NCBI RefSeq assembly: GCF_002086735.1
Contig: NZ_MVIJ01000011.1
Location: 62,001 to 126,000 of the forward strand
DNA length: 64,000 bases
Direction: 5' to 3'
From: Mycobacterium scrofulaceum
Lineage (GTDB): Bacteria > Actinomycetota > Actinomycetes > Mycobacteriales > Mycobacteriaceae
The notes beneath the pieces were generated by a model. It worked only from the letters and a program-made list of their open reading frames with translations. It was not told the DNA's origin and did no database searches. A program made the translations under genes and the position numbers. This document shows, piece after piece, positions 1-7,952 of the stretch; position 1 is the stretch's first letter; every line of letters starts with the position of its first letter.

Positions 1-239
1 GAGATGTTGCCCACCCGGCCGATCTCCACGCCGTTGTAGGTGACCTTCGAACCCGGATCCATCACCAGCCCGGCCCGCGACGCCAGCATCGTCAGGTTCG
101 TCTTCGCGGTGAAGCCGCCGCGGAACTGGACGTAGACCATGATGAACACGATGGCCAAGGTCACCAGCACGGCGACGGCGACCCATCGGTACGGCGGGAG
201 GCGCTGGGAGTTGATCTGCACCGGCGAAGACGTCGTCAC
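1..239 (-). CDS. MCE family protein, MceA type (N-terminal part)
   Basis: The gene runs off the left edge; about 79 N-terminal residues are visible, from a GTG start at 239. They give a short cytoplasmic tail (VTTSSPVQINSQRLPPYRW), one membrane segment (about residues 20-38), then YVQFRGGFTAKT and the motif AGLVMDPGSKVTYNGVEIGR. These are hallmarks of the MceA subunit that opens mycobacterial mce operons. MCE proteins form the substrate channel of lipid/sterol importers across the cell envelope. In a standard mce operon two YrbE permease genes lie directly upstream; here the upstream side carries a divergent glutathione peroxidase instead, so the permease genes are not adjacent. Family call is firm; which mce operon this is cannot be seen. 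Confidence 0.88.
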   Translation of the reverse strand, partial: MTTSSPVQINSQRLPPYRWVAVAVLVTLAIVFIMVYVQFRGGFTAKTNLTMLASRAGLVMDPGSKVTYNGVEIGRVGNI

Positions 240-385
240 CAGTGCCCCACCCCTCTGCGACTCTCTTCCCGGCCCTGCACACATATTCAATAACGAAGTC
301 CACTGGAATGTACCTTGGCGGCCACCGCTCGTGCGAACCGGCGTTCGCAGATTCAATGGCCGCGCCGTGCGTTAGCGTCGTCGGG

Positions 386-874
386 GTGACCCTCAAAGAC
401 ATTCCCCTGACCACCCTCGACGGCCACCCGACCACGCTGGCCGAACTGTCCGGCGGCGCAACGCTAGTCGTCAACGTGGCCTCCAGATGCGGGCTCACGC
501 CGCAATACACGGCGCTGGAAAAGCTGGCTAAGGACTACGGTGACCGCGGGCTGACCGTCGTCGGCGTCCCCTGCAACCAGTTCATGGGCCAGGAACCCGG
601 CACGGCCGAGGAGATCCGGGAGTTCTGCTCGACGACGTACGGGGTGACGTTCCCGCTGCTGGCGAAGACCGACGTGAACGGCGACGGCCGCCACCCGCTG
701 TACACCGAGCTGACCAAGGCGGCCGATTCCGCCGGCGAGGCCGGCGACATCCAGTGGAACTTCGAGAAGTTCTTGCTGTCACCCGGCGGTGAGGTGGTGC
801 GGCGGTTCCGGCCCCGCACCGAGCCGGATGCTCCCGAGGTGATCAGCGCCATCGAGGCCGTGCTGCCCCGATAG
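386..874 (+). CDS. Glutathione peroxidase-family thiol peroxidase
   Basis: A 162-residue thioredoxin-fold peroxidase that reduces hydroperoxides. The peroxidatic Cys sits in NVASRCGLTPQY; the family signatures VVGVPCNQFMGQEPG and WNFEKFLL follow, so the Cys/Gln/Trp catalytic set is present. The active residue is Cys, not selenocysteine, which in bacteria usually means thioredoxin-dependent activity (family knowledge). The start is uncertain: I chose GTG 386 (VTLKDIPLTTLDG), which matches the family N-terminus. ATG 356 or GTG 242 would add poorly conserved residues, and no clear ribosome binding site separates them. It diverges from mceA; the spacer is about 150 bp. Confidence 0.85.
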   Translation: MTLKDIPLTTLDGHPTTLAELSGGATLVVNVASRCGLTPQYTALEKLAKDYGDRGLTVVGVPCNQFMGQEPGTAEEIREFCSTTYGVTFPLLAKTDVNGDGRHPLYTELTKAADSAGEAGDIQWNFEKFLLSPGGEVVRRFRPRTEPDAPEVISAIEAVLPR

Positions 875-1055
875 GCATCAAACGGCCCGGTGGTGCCGGG
901 GCCCGAGTGGCCGAAAGTCCTCCGGCGCGGAGTCCATCGCCCCTTCTTCGCTTCACGCGCGACGGAGTTGACTGAAAGTCGTGCGTGGCGTCATGTCGGC
1001 CCGCACCAAAGAGCAGTCCGACCTGCCGGTCGCATTCGTCCTCGAGGAGGCATCC

Positions 1056-1487
1056 GTGGCGACGAAAACCAAGGTGACAGCGCTCGATCACGCAATCGAT
1101 TCCGCGCACACGTGGGTCAACGATGTGGCCAAGGAGTTCGACACCGAGGATCGCGAGTTCGCCTACCGAGTCCTGAGGGCCTGGCTACACACCCTCCGCG
1201 ATCGGCTCACCGTCGAGGCGAGCGCCCATTTCGCCGCCCAGCTTCCCGACCTGATCCGCGGCGTCTTCTATCAGGCATGGAATCCCAACACCGTCCCGGA
1301 CAAGTACGACGCCAAGGCCTACGCCGTCCGGTTCGCACGGGAGGCGAACATCGCACTCGACGAAGTCGACCGAGCCGCCTCGGCCACCACCGCGGCCGTC
1401 TTGCATCATCTGCCCGTCGCGTTGATCGACAAGGCGCTGGGTCAGCTCCCCATGGACATTCGCAAGGTTCTGCAACCCCGGCACTGA
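1056..1487 (+). CDS. DUF2267 domain protein
   Basis: A 143-residue all-helical DUF2267 protein of unknown biochemical function. The body reads AIDSAHTWVNDVAKEFDTED, then a region around FAYRVLRAWLHTLRDRL, then LPDLIRGVFYQAWNP, the usual layout of this family. I chose GTG 1056 because GAGGAGG lies at 1044-1050, five bases ahead; earlier in-frame starts at 981 and 993 lack such a site. A universal stress protein gene follows 45 bp later on the same strand, so the two are probably co-transcribed. DUF2267 genes often sit beside stress proteins in mycobacteria. The role is inferred from that context only. Confidence 0.78.
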   Translation: MATKTKVTALDHAIDSAHTWVNDVAKEFDTEDREFAYRVLRAWLHTLRDRLTVEASAHFAAQLPDLIRGVFYQAWNPNTVPDKYDAKAYAVRFAREANIALDEVDRAASATTAAVLHHLPVALIDKALGQLPMDIRKVLQPRH

Positions 1488-1532
1488 CCGATGCGCGTCT
1501 GAATCGCTTAACGATCGAGGCAGGGGAACGAA

Positions 1533-2420
1533 ATGTCCGAACGCGAAACACATCGTGGCATTTTGGTCGGCGTCGACCGATCAGCGTCGTCGATGGCGGC
1601 GGTCGCCTGGGCGGCTCGCGATGCGGCGATACGCAATGTTCCGCTGACACTCATGCACGTCATCGCACCGGTCGTGCCGGCGGTGGCGCCGTGGCCGGCG
1701 ATCCCGATTCCCGAAGGCTATTTCGAGCGGCAGGACGAGAAGGCGCGGCAAATCCTCGAAGACGCGCGCAAGGTGGTCGCCGACAGCACCGCCGACCATG
1801 GCCCGCCGTTCGTGTACAGCGTGGTGGTACGTGGCCCGACCGTTTCCACGCTCGTCAATGAGTCCAAACTCGCGGACATGATGGTCGTGGGGTACCGGGG
1901 CGAGGGCGCGTTCAGCCGGGTCCCGTTCGGCTCGGCCAGCACCGGACTGGTGAACTACGCGCATTGCCCGGTCGCCGTCGTCCATGATGAGGCGCCGCCG
2001 CGCCCGCAGGCACCGGTGCTGGTGGGAATCGACGGTTCGGCCGCGTCAAAACTGGCGGCGGAGATCGCCTTTGACGAGGCCTCCCGCCGGGGCGTGGAGT
2101 TGGTGGCACTGCATGCGTGGTCTGACGTCAGCGTGTCGGAAGTGCCGGGTCTGGATCTCGAGATGATGGAAGTGCAGGCACGACAGTCGCTCGCCGAGTG
2201 GCTCGCCGGATTCCGGGAGCGCTGCCCCGATGTCGAAGTGCGGCCCGTGGTGGTGTGCGATGAGCCGGCTCGTCAACTCATCGAGCGCGCGGAGTCCGCA
2301 CAACTCGTCGTCGTCGGCAGTTGTGGTCGCGGCGGTTTCGCCGGCATGCTCCTGGGCTCAGTGAGCACCGCCGTCGCGCATGCGGCGCAATCGGTGGTGA
2401 TCGTCGCCCGCGAGTCGTAG
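1533..2420 (+). CDS. Tandem universal stress protein (UspA x2)
   Basis: 295 residues made of two Usp domains (about 8-145 and 155-292). Each carries the ATP-binding signature of the UspFG class: GYRGEGAFSRVPFGSAS in the first and GSCGRGGFAGMLLGSVS in the second. Proteins of this tandem form in mycobacteria bind ATP and are tied to dormancy and hypoxia responses (family knowledge). The start ATG 1533 follows the purine-rich stretch GGGGAACGAA. It is the second gene of a likely DUF2267-Usp operon. I saw only a weak DosR-like half-site upstream, not enough to claim DosR control. Confidence 0.9.
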   Translation: MSERETHRGILVGVDRSASSMAAVAWAARDAAIRNVPLTLMHVIAPVVPAVAPWPAIPIPEGYFERQDEKARQILEDARKVVADSTADHGPPFVYSVVVRGPTVSTLVNESKLADMMVVGYRGEGAFSRVPFGSASTGLVNYAHCPVAVVHDEAPPRPQAPVLVGIDGSAASKLAAEIAFDEASRRGVELVALHAWSDVSVSEVPGLDLEMMEVQARQSLAEWLAGFRERCPDVEVRPVVVCDEPARQLIERAESAQLVVVGSCGRGGFAGMLLGSVSTAVAHAAQSVVIVARES

Positions 2421-2587
2421 CGGCGGACGCCTGAGTGTGAGTACGGCGGCGGCGCTGCGCGCCATGCCTTTTGACAGCAGGCCGGGGCCGTCTGCCCCTA
2501 CTGTCCGGCCCAGTGCTATCGAACGCTCGCCGCGGCGGGTGCCGAAACCGCGCACCGGAGTCGTCCGAATTCCCCGCGTCAGCACTG

Positions 2588-3169
2588 TTAGTGGTCTTTG
2601 CGCAGCGCTTCGATTGCGGTGTCGAGGTGGCGGAGCGCTTGCTGGGCAAGCGCATTCATGGATTTCCGGTTTCCGGGTTGCAGCCAGCGCTGGAAGGCAT
2701 CGGCGAGGGCGAGCGCGCCGACATTGGCGGCCAGGTTCGCGACAGGCGGTTTCACCCCGCGCGCGACCAGCGCCTCGGCCATCGCCGCTGTCAGGGCGGC
2801 GGCCTTGAGCAGGTCTCGCTCTTTCAGTTCGGGATTGGCGTCGATGACGGCCTGACGTTTGGCCAGAAATTCGCGACGGTCGTTTGCGAAGCCGGCGGAG
2901 AACGCGGTCAGCGCGGCGCCGATCGCTTCCATGGGGCCGGCTTCGGCGGGCGCAGCGGCGATGGCGTCGGCGAACATGCCCCGGTAGGCATCCTGGCCGC
3001 GGAAGAGAATCTCGCGTTTGTCGGCGAAGTGACGAAAGAACGTCCGTTTGGTCAATCCGGCACGCTCGGCGATCTCGACGACCGTGACGTTCTCATATCC
3101 ACGGTCGGCGAACAATTCCACCGCCGCGGCCCCCAGTCGCTCGGCCGCGTTGGGTTCCCACCGACTCAT
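2588..3169 (-). CDS. TetR family transcriptional regulator
   Basis: 193 residues. The N-terminal HTH is classic TetR (VTVVEIAERAGLTKRTFFRHF, residues about 28-48); the C-terminal ligand domain is helical and ends QQALRHLDTAIEALRKDH. It is divergent from the SDR/hydrolase/MDR operon starting at 3289, and two copies of a GATGACACCA(A/G)GTGCCGT element lie in the 119-bp gap. The simplest reading is that it represses itself and that operon and is released by a substrate of those enzymes. The ligand is unknown. The start ATG 3169 lies directly in front of the HTH region with no long extension. Confidence 0.9.
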   Translation of the reverse strand: MSRWEPNAAERLGAAAVELFADRGYENVTVVEIAERAGLTKRTFFRHFADKREILFRGQDAYRGMFADAIAAAPAEAGPMEAIGAALTAFSAGFANDRREFLAKRQAVIDANPELKERDLLKAAALTAAMAEALVARGVKPPVANLAANVGALALADAFQRWLQPGNRKSMNALAQQALRHLDTAIEALRKDH

Positions 3170-3196
3170 AAGCGCATTCTAAGGTGCGCAGCCAGC

Positions 3197-3245
3197 GATG
3201 ACACCAAGTGCCGTCTAGGTGTATGGTGATGACACCAGGTGCCGT
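3197..3245. promoter_or_regulatory. Probable TetR operator, two direct copies of a dyad
   Basis: The 18-mer GATGACACCAAGTGCCGT (3197-3214) recurs as GATGACACCAGGTGCCGT (3228-3245), 31 bp apart, three helical turns, so both lie on one face of the DNA. Each copy is itself a near-dyad, GACACC-A-GGTGCC, with one mismatch in the second copy and two in the first. It lies between the divergent TetR gene and the SDR gene. Binding by the TetR protein is inferred. Confidence 0.72.
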
Positions 3246-3288
3246 ACTTTCGGCTCCGCACCACACCTCTGCGCAGACGGGAACAGCA

Positions 3289-4107
3289 ATGACGGATCTT
3301 CGCGCAGCCTACGGGCAGTACGCGCTTGTGACCGGGGCGTCCGCGGGCATCGGAGAGCAATTCGCACGGCAGCTCAGCGCCGCGGGCATCAACGTCGTCC
3401 TGGTGGCGCGCCGCAAAGATCGGCTGGAGGCCTTGGCCACTGAGCTCTCCCATGCACACGGCACCGACAACGTCGTGATCGCGATGGACCTGCTCTCCGA
3501 CGCGGCAGTGGATGAATTGGCCCGTCGGGTCGGTGATCTCGACGTCGGGATCGTGGTGGCGAACGCCGGGATCCCTTCGGCGGGGGTGCTGGTGAACAGT
3601 TCGCTCGCCTACGAACTCGAGGTTCTCGCCCTGGATGCGGTGGTGCCGCTGCAGATGGCGCACGTTTTCGGCAACGTCTTGGTCCGGCGGGGTCGCGGGG
3701 CCATCGTCTTGGTGGCATCCAGCCTCGAAGCCAGCGCGGTGCCGTATGTGGCCAACTACGCGGCGGCCAAGGCGTACGTCTCCTCGCTGGGTCAGGCGTT
3801 GCACTACGAACTGAAACGGGACGGCGTCGACGTCCTGGTCCTGTCCCCGGGAATGACGGAGACCGACATCGCCAAGCGATCCTCCGGCCTTGACCTTCAG
3901 AAGATCAGCGGCCCAAGGATGGCGGCGGCGCCGGTTGTCGAGGCGGCGTTGAACAGCCTGGGCAAGCGGGCGCGTGTCGTACCGGGCGGCAGCAACCGCC
4001 TCGCCGATCTTCTGATCAAACACGTGATTCCACGATCGTTGTCGGTCAAGATGTTCGGCTGGCTATTCGGCCGCGCTCTCGTCGAGACCGCAGCGCATCA
4101 GCACTGA
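3289..4107 (+). CDS. Short-chain dehydrogenase/reductase
   Basis: 272 residues with a classical Rossmann SDR: cofactor loop TGASAGIGEQFA near the N-terminus, VVLVARRKDRL after beta-2 (Arg favours NADP), VANAGIPSAG (the NAG motif), LVASSLEAS carrying the catalytic Ser, and NYAAAKAYVSS with the YxxxK pair. The substrate is unknown. The start ATG 3289 (MTDLRAAYGQYALVTG) has a GGGAACAG stretch just ahead; in-frame GTG starts from 3208 lie inside the operator region and are unlikely. First gene of a three-gene operon with a hydrolase (gap 45 bp) and an MDR oxidoreductase, next to a divergent TetR. Confidence 0.9.
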   Translation: MTDLRAAYGQYALVTGASAGIGEQFARQLSAAGINVVLVARRKDRLEALATELSHAHGTDNVVIAMDLLSDAAVDELARRVGDLDVGIVVANAGIPSAGVLVNSSLAYELEVLALDAVVPLQMAHVFGNVLVRRGRGAIVLVASSLEASAVPYVANYAAAKAYVSSLGQALHYELKRDGVDVLVLSPGMTETDIAKRSSGLDLQKISGPRMAAAPVVEAALNSLGKRARVVPGGSNRLADLLIKHVIPRSLSVKMFGWLFGRALVETAAHQH

Positions 4108-4152
4108 TGCGGAAAACACTTTACTGCAATGTATTTCGAAAGGAGCCAGCCC

Positions 4153-5106
4153 TTGCATATTCCCGGCATGCCAGTCGACATCCCTGACGAGATGCTCTCC
4201 GCGGTGATCCGGCCCGAATTCGCCGACCTGCCGTCGGTCGAAGTCTTCCCCGGAGTCGCAAGCTATCTGGATCGCCCGTATGCCACCCTGATCGGGTTTC
4301 GGCAACTCACCATGGATCTGCACATCCCGCATCGCCCTGCGGCAACCCCGGTTCCCGTAATCGTGTACGCGCATCCGGGGGGCTTCTTCACCGGCATCAA
4401 ACAGATGGGGCCGTGGCGATTCTTGCTCGACGCTGGGTTGGCTGTGGTGTCGGCCCAGTACCGACTCAGCGGCGAAGCCGTCTTCCCCGCCGCCATCCAC
4501 GACGTCGCCGCCGCCGTGCGCTGGGTGCGGGCCAACGCGGATCGCTATGGCTTCGATGCTGAGCGCATCGTCGGATTCGGTTCCAGCGCAGGCGCTTACC
4601 TGATCAGCGCCGTCGCGCTCGCGGGCGATGGCAGCGACCTGGTCGGCGGCACCGAACCCTACTCGCAGCTGTCCTGCGGATTGGCGGCTGTCGTGGAGCA
4701 CTACGGACCCACCGATTTCCTTCGACACGATGAGGACGCGCACCCCGATGCCATCGAACGAATGCACGGTCCGGACAGCACACTGGCGCGCTTCTTCGGA
4801 TTCCTCCCCTCCACCCGACCGGAGGTGGTCGAGCGGGGAAACCTGTGCCGCCTCGCACACCCGGGCGCGCCCCCGTTCCTGATCGCCCACGGCGACCGCG
4901 ACCGCCGCGTCGGCATGGAGCAGAGCCGACGCCTTCACCGCGCGCTCACGGCGGCGGGGGTCCGGGCAGACCTGGTCGAGATCCCCGGGGGTGACCACGG
5001 GTCTGCCCAATTCAACGCACCGCCGCTGCACCAGACCACACTGGCATTCCTCGAATCCGTTTTGGCACTGACCCTTCCCCACCCCGTTGACACACCACAT
5101 CGCTGA
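4153..5106 (+). CDS. Alpha/beta hydrolase, HSL/carboxylesterase-like
   Basis: 317 residues. It shows the oxyanion-hole motif HPGG (YAHPGGFFTG), the nucleophile elbow GFGSSAGA, an acidic residue in HGDRDRRVG and the catalytic His in GGDHGSAQ, so the triad is complete. The pattern fits the hormone-sensitive-lipase/BD-FAE esterase group. It probably cleaves an ester made or used by the neighbouring SDR and MDR enzymes; the substrate is unknown. The start is TTG 4153: AGGAG at 4141-4145 sits seven bases ahead, whereas the in-frame ATG 4129 lies upstream of that site. Confidence 0.87.
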   Translation: MHIPGMPVDIPDEMLSAVIRPEFADLPSVEVFPGVASYLDRPYATLIGFRQLTMDLHIPHRPAATPVPVIVYAHPGGFFTGIKQMGPWRFLLDAGLAVVSAQYRLSGEAVFPAAIHDVAAAVRWVRANADRYGFDAERIVGFGSSAGAYLISAVALAGDGSDLVGGTEPYSQLSCGLAAVVEHYGPTDFLRHDEDAHPDAIERMHGPDSTLARFFGFLPSTRPEVVERGNLCRLAHPGAPPFLIAHGDRDRRVGMEQSRRLHRALTAAGVRADLVEIPGGDHGSAQFNAPPLHQTTLAFLESVLALTLPHPVDTPHR

Positions 5107-5119
5107 TCGGAGAACGTAC

Positions 5120-6061
5120 ATGCCCACTACGAGGCGAATCCAGTACCACCAATACGGTGGGCCGGAGGTGCTGCGGCTCGAAGACTTCGAACCCAGGCAA
5201 CTCGGCGCCGACGACGTTCTCGTCCGGGTGTGCGCCGCCGCCGCCAACCCGATGGACTTCGGAATTCGAAGCGGCAGAATGAAGATGGTGACCGGCCGCA
5301 GCTTCCCGCGCGGGTTGGGCTACGACTTCGCCGGCGTCGTCGAGGCCATCGGTGAAAACGTCACCCGGCTCCGCGTTGGCGACGAAGTGCTCGGGGCGGC
5401 GTCGATGAAGGACTCGGGCGCATTCGGCGATGTGGTCGTCGCCGGCCAGGCGGGCGTGGTCCACAAGCCCGCCGGGCTGCCCTTCGACGCGGCCGCGACG
5501 CTCCCGATCGCCGCGGGCACGGCCTACCAGGCGCTCTTCCGGGTAGGGAGCTTGCAGCCAGGGGAATCGGTGTTCGTGCATGCCAGCCTCGGCGCGGTCG
5601 GCCGCTCAGCCGTCCAAATCGCGTCGACCCACGGTGCCACCGTGGCCGGCAGCTGCCGCCCCCGCTCCGAGCCCGAGGCACGCGAACTCGGTGTCGACCC
5701 CATCGTCGACTTCGATTTCGACCCCACCGCACTCAACCGGCGCTTCGACGTCGTGCTGGACACCGCCGGCACCTTGCCGATCAAGAAAGCCCGAAGAATG
5801 CTGGCCCGGGGAGGGCGCATCGTCAGCGTCAAGCCCAGTCCGGCGAACATGCTCAGAAGCGGCCTGCCCGGACCCTTCCATGTCGTGATCGGCAAGTTCG
5901 TCACAGCCGATCTCGAGGCCGTCGCACGCGCCGCCGGCGACGGCCACTTGCGGCTGCCGATCGCTCAAACGGTGCCGCTGGCACAAGCAATCCCCGCCCT
6001 GACGCAACTCGAACACAACGGATTCGCCAAGCGGGGCAAGCTCGTCATCGTGCCTGGCTGA
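5120..6061 (+). CDS. MDR-family NAD(P)-dependent oxidoreductase (quinone oxidoreductase-like)
   Basis: 313 residues of the zinc-free medium-chain dehydrogenase/reductase type. The GroES-like half runs to about residue 120 (GYDFAGVVEAIGENVTRL); the nucleotide site is HASLGAVGRSAVQIA, followed by the cofactor-binding half. The Cys/His ligands for a structural zinc are absent. The start ATG 5120 has CGGAGAACG ahead and lies 13 bp after the hydrolase stop; the earlier GTG 5087 overlaps that gene. Last gene of the TetR-controlled operon; likely reduces an enone or carbonyl intermediate, but the substrate is not known. Confidence 0.87.
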   Translation: MPTTRRIQYHQYGGPEVLRLEDFEPRQLGADDVLVRVCAAAANPMDFGIRSGRMKMVTGRSFPRGLGYDFAGVVEAIGENVTRLRVGDEVLGAASMKDSGAFGDVVVAGQAGVVHKPAGLPFDAAATLPIAAGTAYQALFRVGSLQPGESVFVHASLGAVGRSAVQIASTHGATVAGSCRPRSEPEARELGVDPIVDFDFDPTALNRRFDVVLDTAGTLPIKKARRMLARGGRIVSVKPSPANMLRSGLPGPFHVVIGKFVTADLEAVARAAGDGHLRLPIAQTVPLAQAIPALTQLEHNGFAKRGKLVIVPG

Positions 6062-6147
6062 GTCAGCCGGGCAGCGACACCACGCGCCCCGCATCCGACA
6101 TCTCCGACCCGACAGCACCGAAGGCGAGTCCGCTCATCAGCGGATCG

Positions 6148-6366
6148 ATGGGCCCGCGCATCACCACCCCCATCCAAAGCCTCTGCTACACCCGCGCCGA
6201 CCATCAGATGGGTGACGCCACCATTCCCGACGGTTCGCGCGTCCTGCTGTCGTTCGGAGCGGCCAGCGAACTCATCGCCCGCGTCGGCGACACCACGCCC
6301 GAAGGCCCCACGACATGGTCGACCCATAGCTCGCTCCGCGGCCCCGCCCGGCTGACCGCGGCGTAA
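6148..6366 (+). pseudogene. Cytochrome P450 remnant
   Basis: A short open stretch encodes TPIQSLCYTRADHQMGDATI then PDGSRVLLSFGAASE, which closely resembles the beta-sheet/K-helix-prime region of actinobacterial P450s (typically ...P-[IV]-Q-...-TIP-x-GSRVLL-x-FGAANRD). After FGAASE the similarity stops, and the haem-binding Cys loop and the ExxR helix are not found nearby. This is best read as a decayed piece of a P450 gene left between the MDR gene and the initiator tRNA. The rest of 6062-6408 shows no other gene. The call rests on recall of the motif, not on an alignment. Confidence 0.55.
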
Positions 6367-6408
6367 CGCCGCCGACGACTGGTCCGGCGCCCCCAAGGCC
6401 CCCAACGG

Positions 6409-6439
6409 AAAAAACCGCGGACCCAAATTGGGTCCGCGG
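6409..6439 (-). terminator. Intrinsic terminator of the initiator tRNA gene
   Basis: On the minus strand a perfect 10-bp stem CCGCGGACCC / GGGTCCGCGG with loop AATTT is followed at once by TTTTTT (6414-6409). It lies 28 bp past the 3' end of the tRNA. A T-run this clean is uncommon in high-GC mycobacteria. Confidence 0.9.
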
Positions 6440-6466
6440 CTGTTCCGATGTCTTGCGACACCACAT

Positions 6467-6543
6467 TGGTAGCGGGGACAGGATTCGAACCTGCGACCTC
6501 TGGGTTATGAGCCCAGCGAGCTACCGAGCTGCTCCACCCCGCG
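6467..6543 (-). tRNA. Initiator tRNA-fMet (CAT)
   Basis: A 77-nt cloverleaf with encoded CCA. The acceptor starts CGCGGGG and ends CCCCGCTACCA, so position 1 (C) and 72 (T) do not pair, a mark of initiator tRNAs. The anticodon arm CTGGG-CTCATAA-CCCAG has the three consecutive G-C pairs that direct the tRNA to the P site. The T arm holds GGTTCGAATCC. Anticodon CAT. Both features separate it from elongator Met tRNA. Confidence 0.97.
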
Positions 6544-6677
6544 TTGGTGAATGCCAGGTTACCGAACCCGCATCACCGCGACCAAATCGCGCGGTCACCG
6601 GCGTTCCGGCGGCCGGATTGCCGCCACGGTCGTGGCGGGTGAGCCACCCACAGCCGCCACGGCAATTTCGGCGAGTT

Positions 6678-7214
6678 TTAATGCGACGGCGGGTTCAGCC
6701 CGTACCGCTGCGCGATGTCGTCCATCCAGTCGGGGGACCCGTAGGTCAGCCCGTATCTATCGGCCAGCTCGCCGAACTCGGGCAACTCGTGCAGGACCTT
6801 GCCGGCCGGGTCGGCGGCGTGCGCGACGAGCAGTTCCCCGAGCTCGCGGAAATAGTTCTCGAACCCGCCCGGGGTGATCACCTCGATGATGCGGCCCGGC
6901 TCGCTGCCGGCGTTCCACATCGCGTGCATCTGGCCGCGCGGCTTGGTGATGTAACCACCGGGTCCGAGGACAACCTCGCTGTCGTCGGAGCGGAAGCCGA
7001 TCTCACCGGCCAGCACGATCGAGTGCTCGTCCTCCCGGGTGTGCATGTGCGCCGCCGTGAGCAGGCCGACCGCGAACGGGTGCTCGACGATGGAGACCTC
7101 ACCGCCGTTGGTCTTGCTGGACAGCTTGAACACCGCCCCGAACCCGGGGAGGGCGACATGCTCGCCCTCCCCCGGCCGCACCACGGTGACCCTGGTTTCG
7201 TCCAATTCGGTCAT
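6678..7214 (-). CDS. Cupin-domain protein
   Basis: 178 residues with one conserved cupin barrel. Motif 1 is HMHTREDEHSIVLAGEIGF (two His and a Glu for metal) and motif 2 is PRGQMHAMWNAG (third His). The C-terminal tail (about residues 130-178) is helical and includes ELADRYGLTYGSPDWMDDI. Single-cupin proteins of this kind are often dioxygenases or isomerases; the reaction is unknown. The start ATG 7214 follows GGAAGGCGAG. It is the last gene of a minus-strand operon with an HD protein and a nitroreductase (gaps 17 and 22 bp) divergent from an AraC regulator. Confidence 0.85.
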   Translation of the reverse strand: MTELDETRVTVVRPGEGEHVALPGFGAVFKLSSKTNGGEVSIVEHPFAVGLLTAAHMHTREDEHSIVLAGEIGFRSDDSEVVLGPGGYITKPRGQMHAMWNAGSEPGRIIEVITPGGFENYFRELGELLVAHAADPAGKVLHELPEFGELADRYGLTYGSPDWMDDIAQRYGLNPPSH

Positions 7215-7236
7215 GTGACTCGCCTTCCCGGGCCCG

Positions 7237-7935
7237 TCACCCCGCCGCGGCGAGGTCCGCCGTTCCGTGAGGCGGCCACAGCGGCTGCGGCACCTCGACA
7301 CCGAACGGCTCGCCCCAGCCGTTCCGGGAGGAAACCTCATGCACGGGGCGCCGGTTCGCCGCCAGACCCCACTTGCCCAGCGGGTAGCCCAGGGTCAGCA
7401 TGGCCGCCATCTTCCAGCCCTCCTCGACGGGCACGCCCAGCAACTCGTTCACCCGGTCCCGGGAATTGTTGAGGACCATCGTCAGCACGCCGCCGACGCC
7501 CTCGGCGCGCGCGGCGAGCAACGCACTCCAGATCGCCGGATAGATGTTGGCGCCGCCGAGGTCGTCGATGGCGAAAACGAAGAGCAACAGCGGGACCCGT
7601 TCGAAGTGGTCGGCCAAGTAGTCCCCGGAGCCCTTGATTCGGCGCATCGTTTCGGCGTGGGTGGCCGGGTCAGCACCGGGGGCCGGCATCACCATCGGGC
7701 CCTTCCCTGTCCGGAACTTCTCGTATTCCAGAGCGCGGGCCTCCCGGAACAACCGGGCGAACTTGCCGATCAGCTTGCGGTTGTCGACGGCCACAAAGTG
7801 CCAGCGCTGGGTGTTGCCGCCGTTCGGTGCCCGCACGGCCGCGTCGAGGATGCGCGCCTGGGTGTCCAGCGGAATCGGTTCCGGCCGCAACCGCCGCATC
7901 ATCCTGGTGGTGTAGAGCGCCTCGTGAACGTCCAT
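7237..7935 (-). CDS. Nitroreductase-family FMN protein
   Basis: 232 residues of the nitroreductase fold. Visible family features are the N-terminal phosphate-binding Arg cluster RMMRRLRPEPI, the flavin loop APNGGNTQRWHF, and the later stretches EGVGGVLTMVL and LTLGYPLGKWG. Such enzymes use FMN and NAD(P)H to reduce nitro groups, quinones or enones, or act as dehydrogenases. Start ATG 7935 has a strong GGAAGGAG site. Middle gene of the HD/nitroreductase/cupin operon. The natural substrate is not known. Confidence 0.9.
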   Translation of the reverse strand: MDVHEALYTTRMMRRLRPEPIPLDTQARILDAAVRAPNGGNTQRWHFVAVDNRKLIGKFARLFREARALEYEKFRTGKGPMVMPAPGADPATHAETMRRIKGSGDYLADHFERVPLLLFVFAIDDLGGANIYPAIWSALLAARAEGVGGVLTMVLNNSRDRVNELLGVPVEEGWKMAAMLTLGYPLGKWGLAANRRPVHEVSSRNGWGEPFGVEVPQPLWPPHGTADLAAAG

Positions 7936-7952
7936 TTGCCTGCTCCTTCCCG

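Noticed and set aside
905..928. DosR box upstream of the DUF2267/Usp pair.
   Set aside because: Only the right half resembles the consensus (about 12 of 20 positions); not enough to claim.
6409..6543. Phage or island attachment site at the initiator tRNA.
   Set aside because: No integrase, no duplicated tRNA end and no mobile genes are seen nearby.
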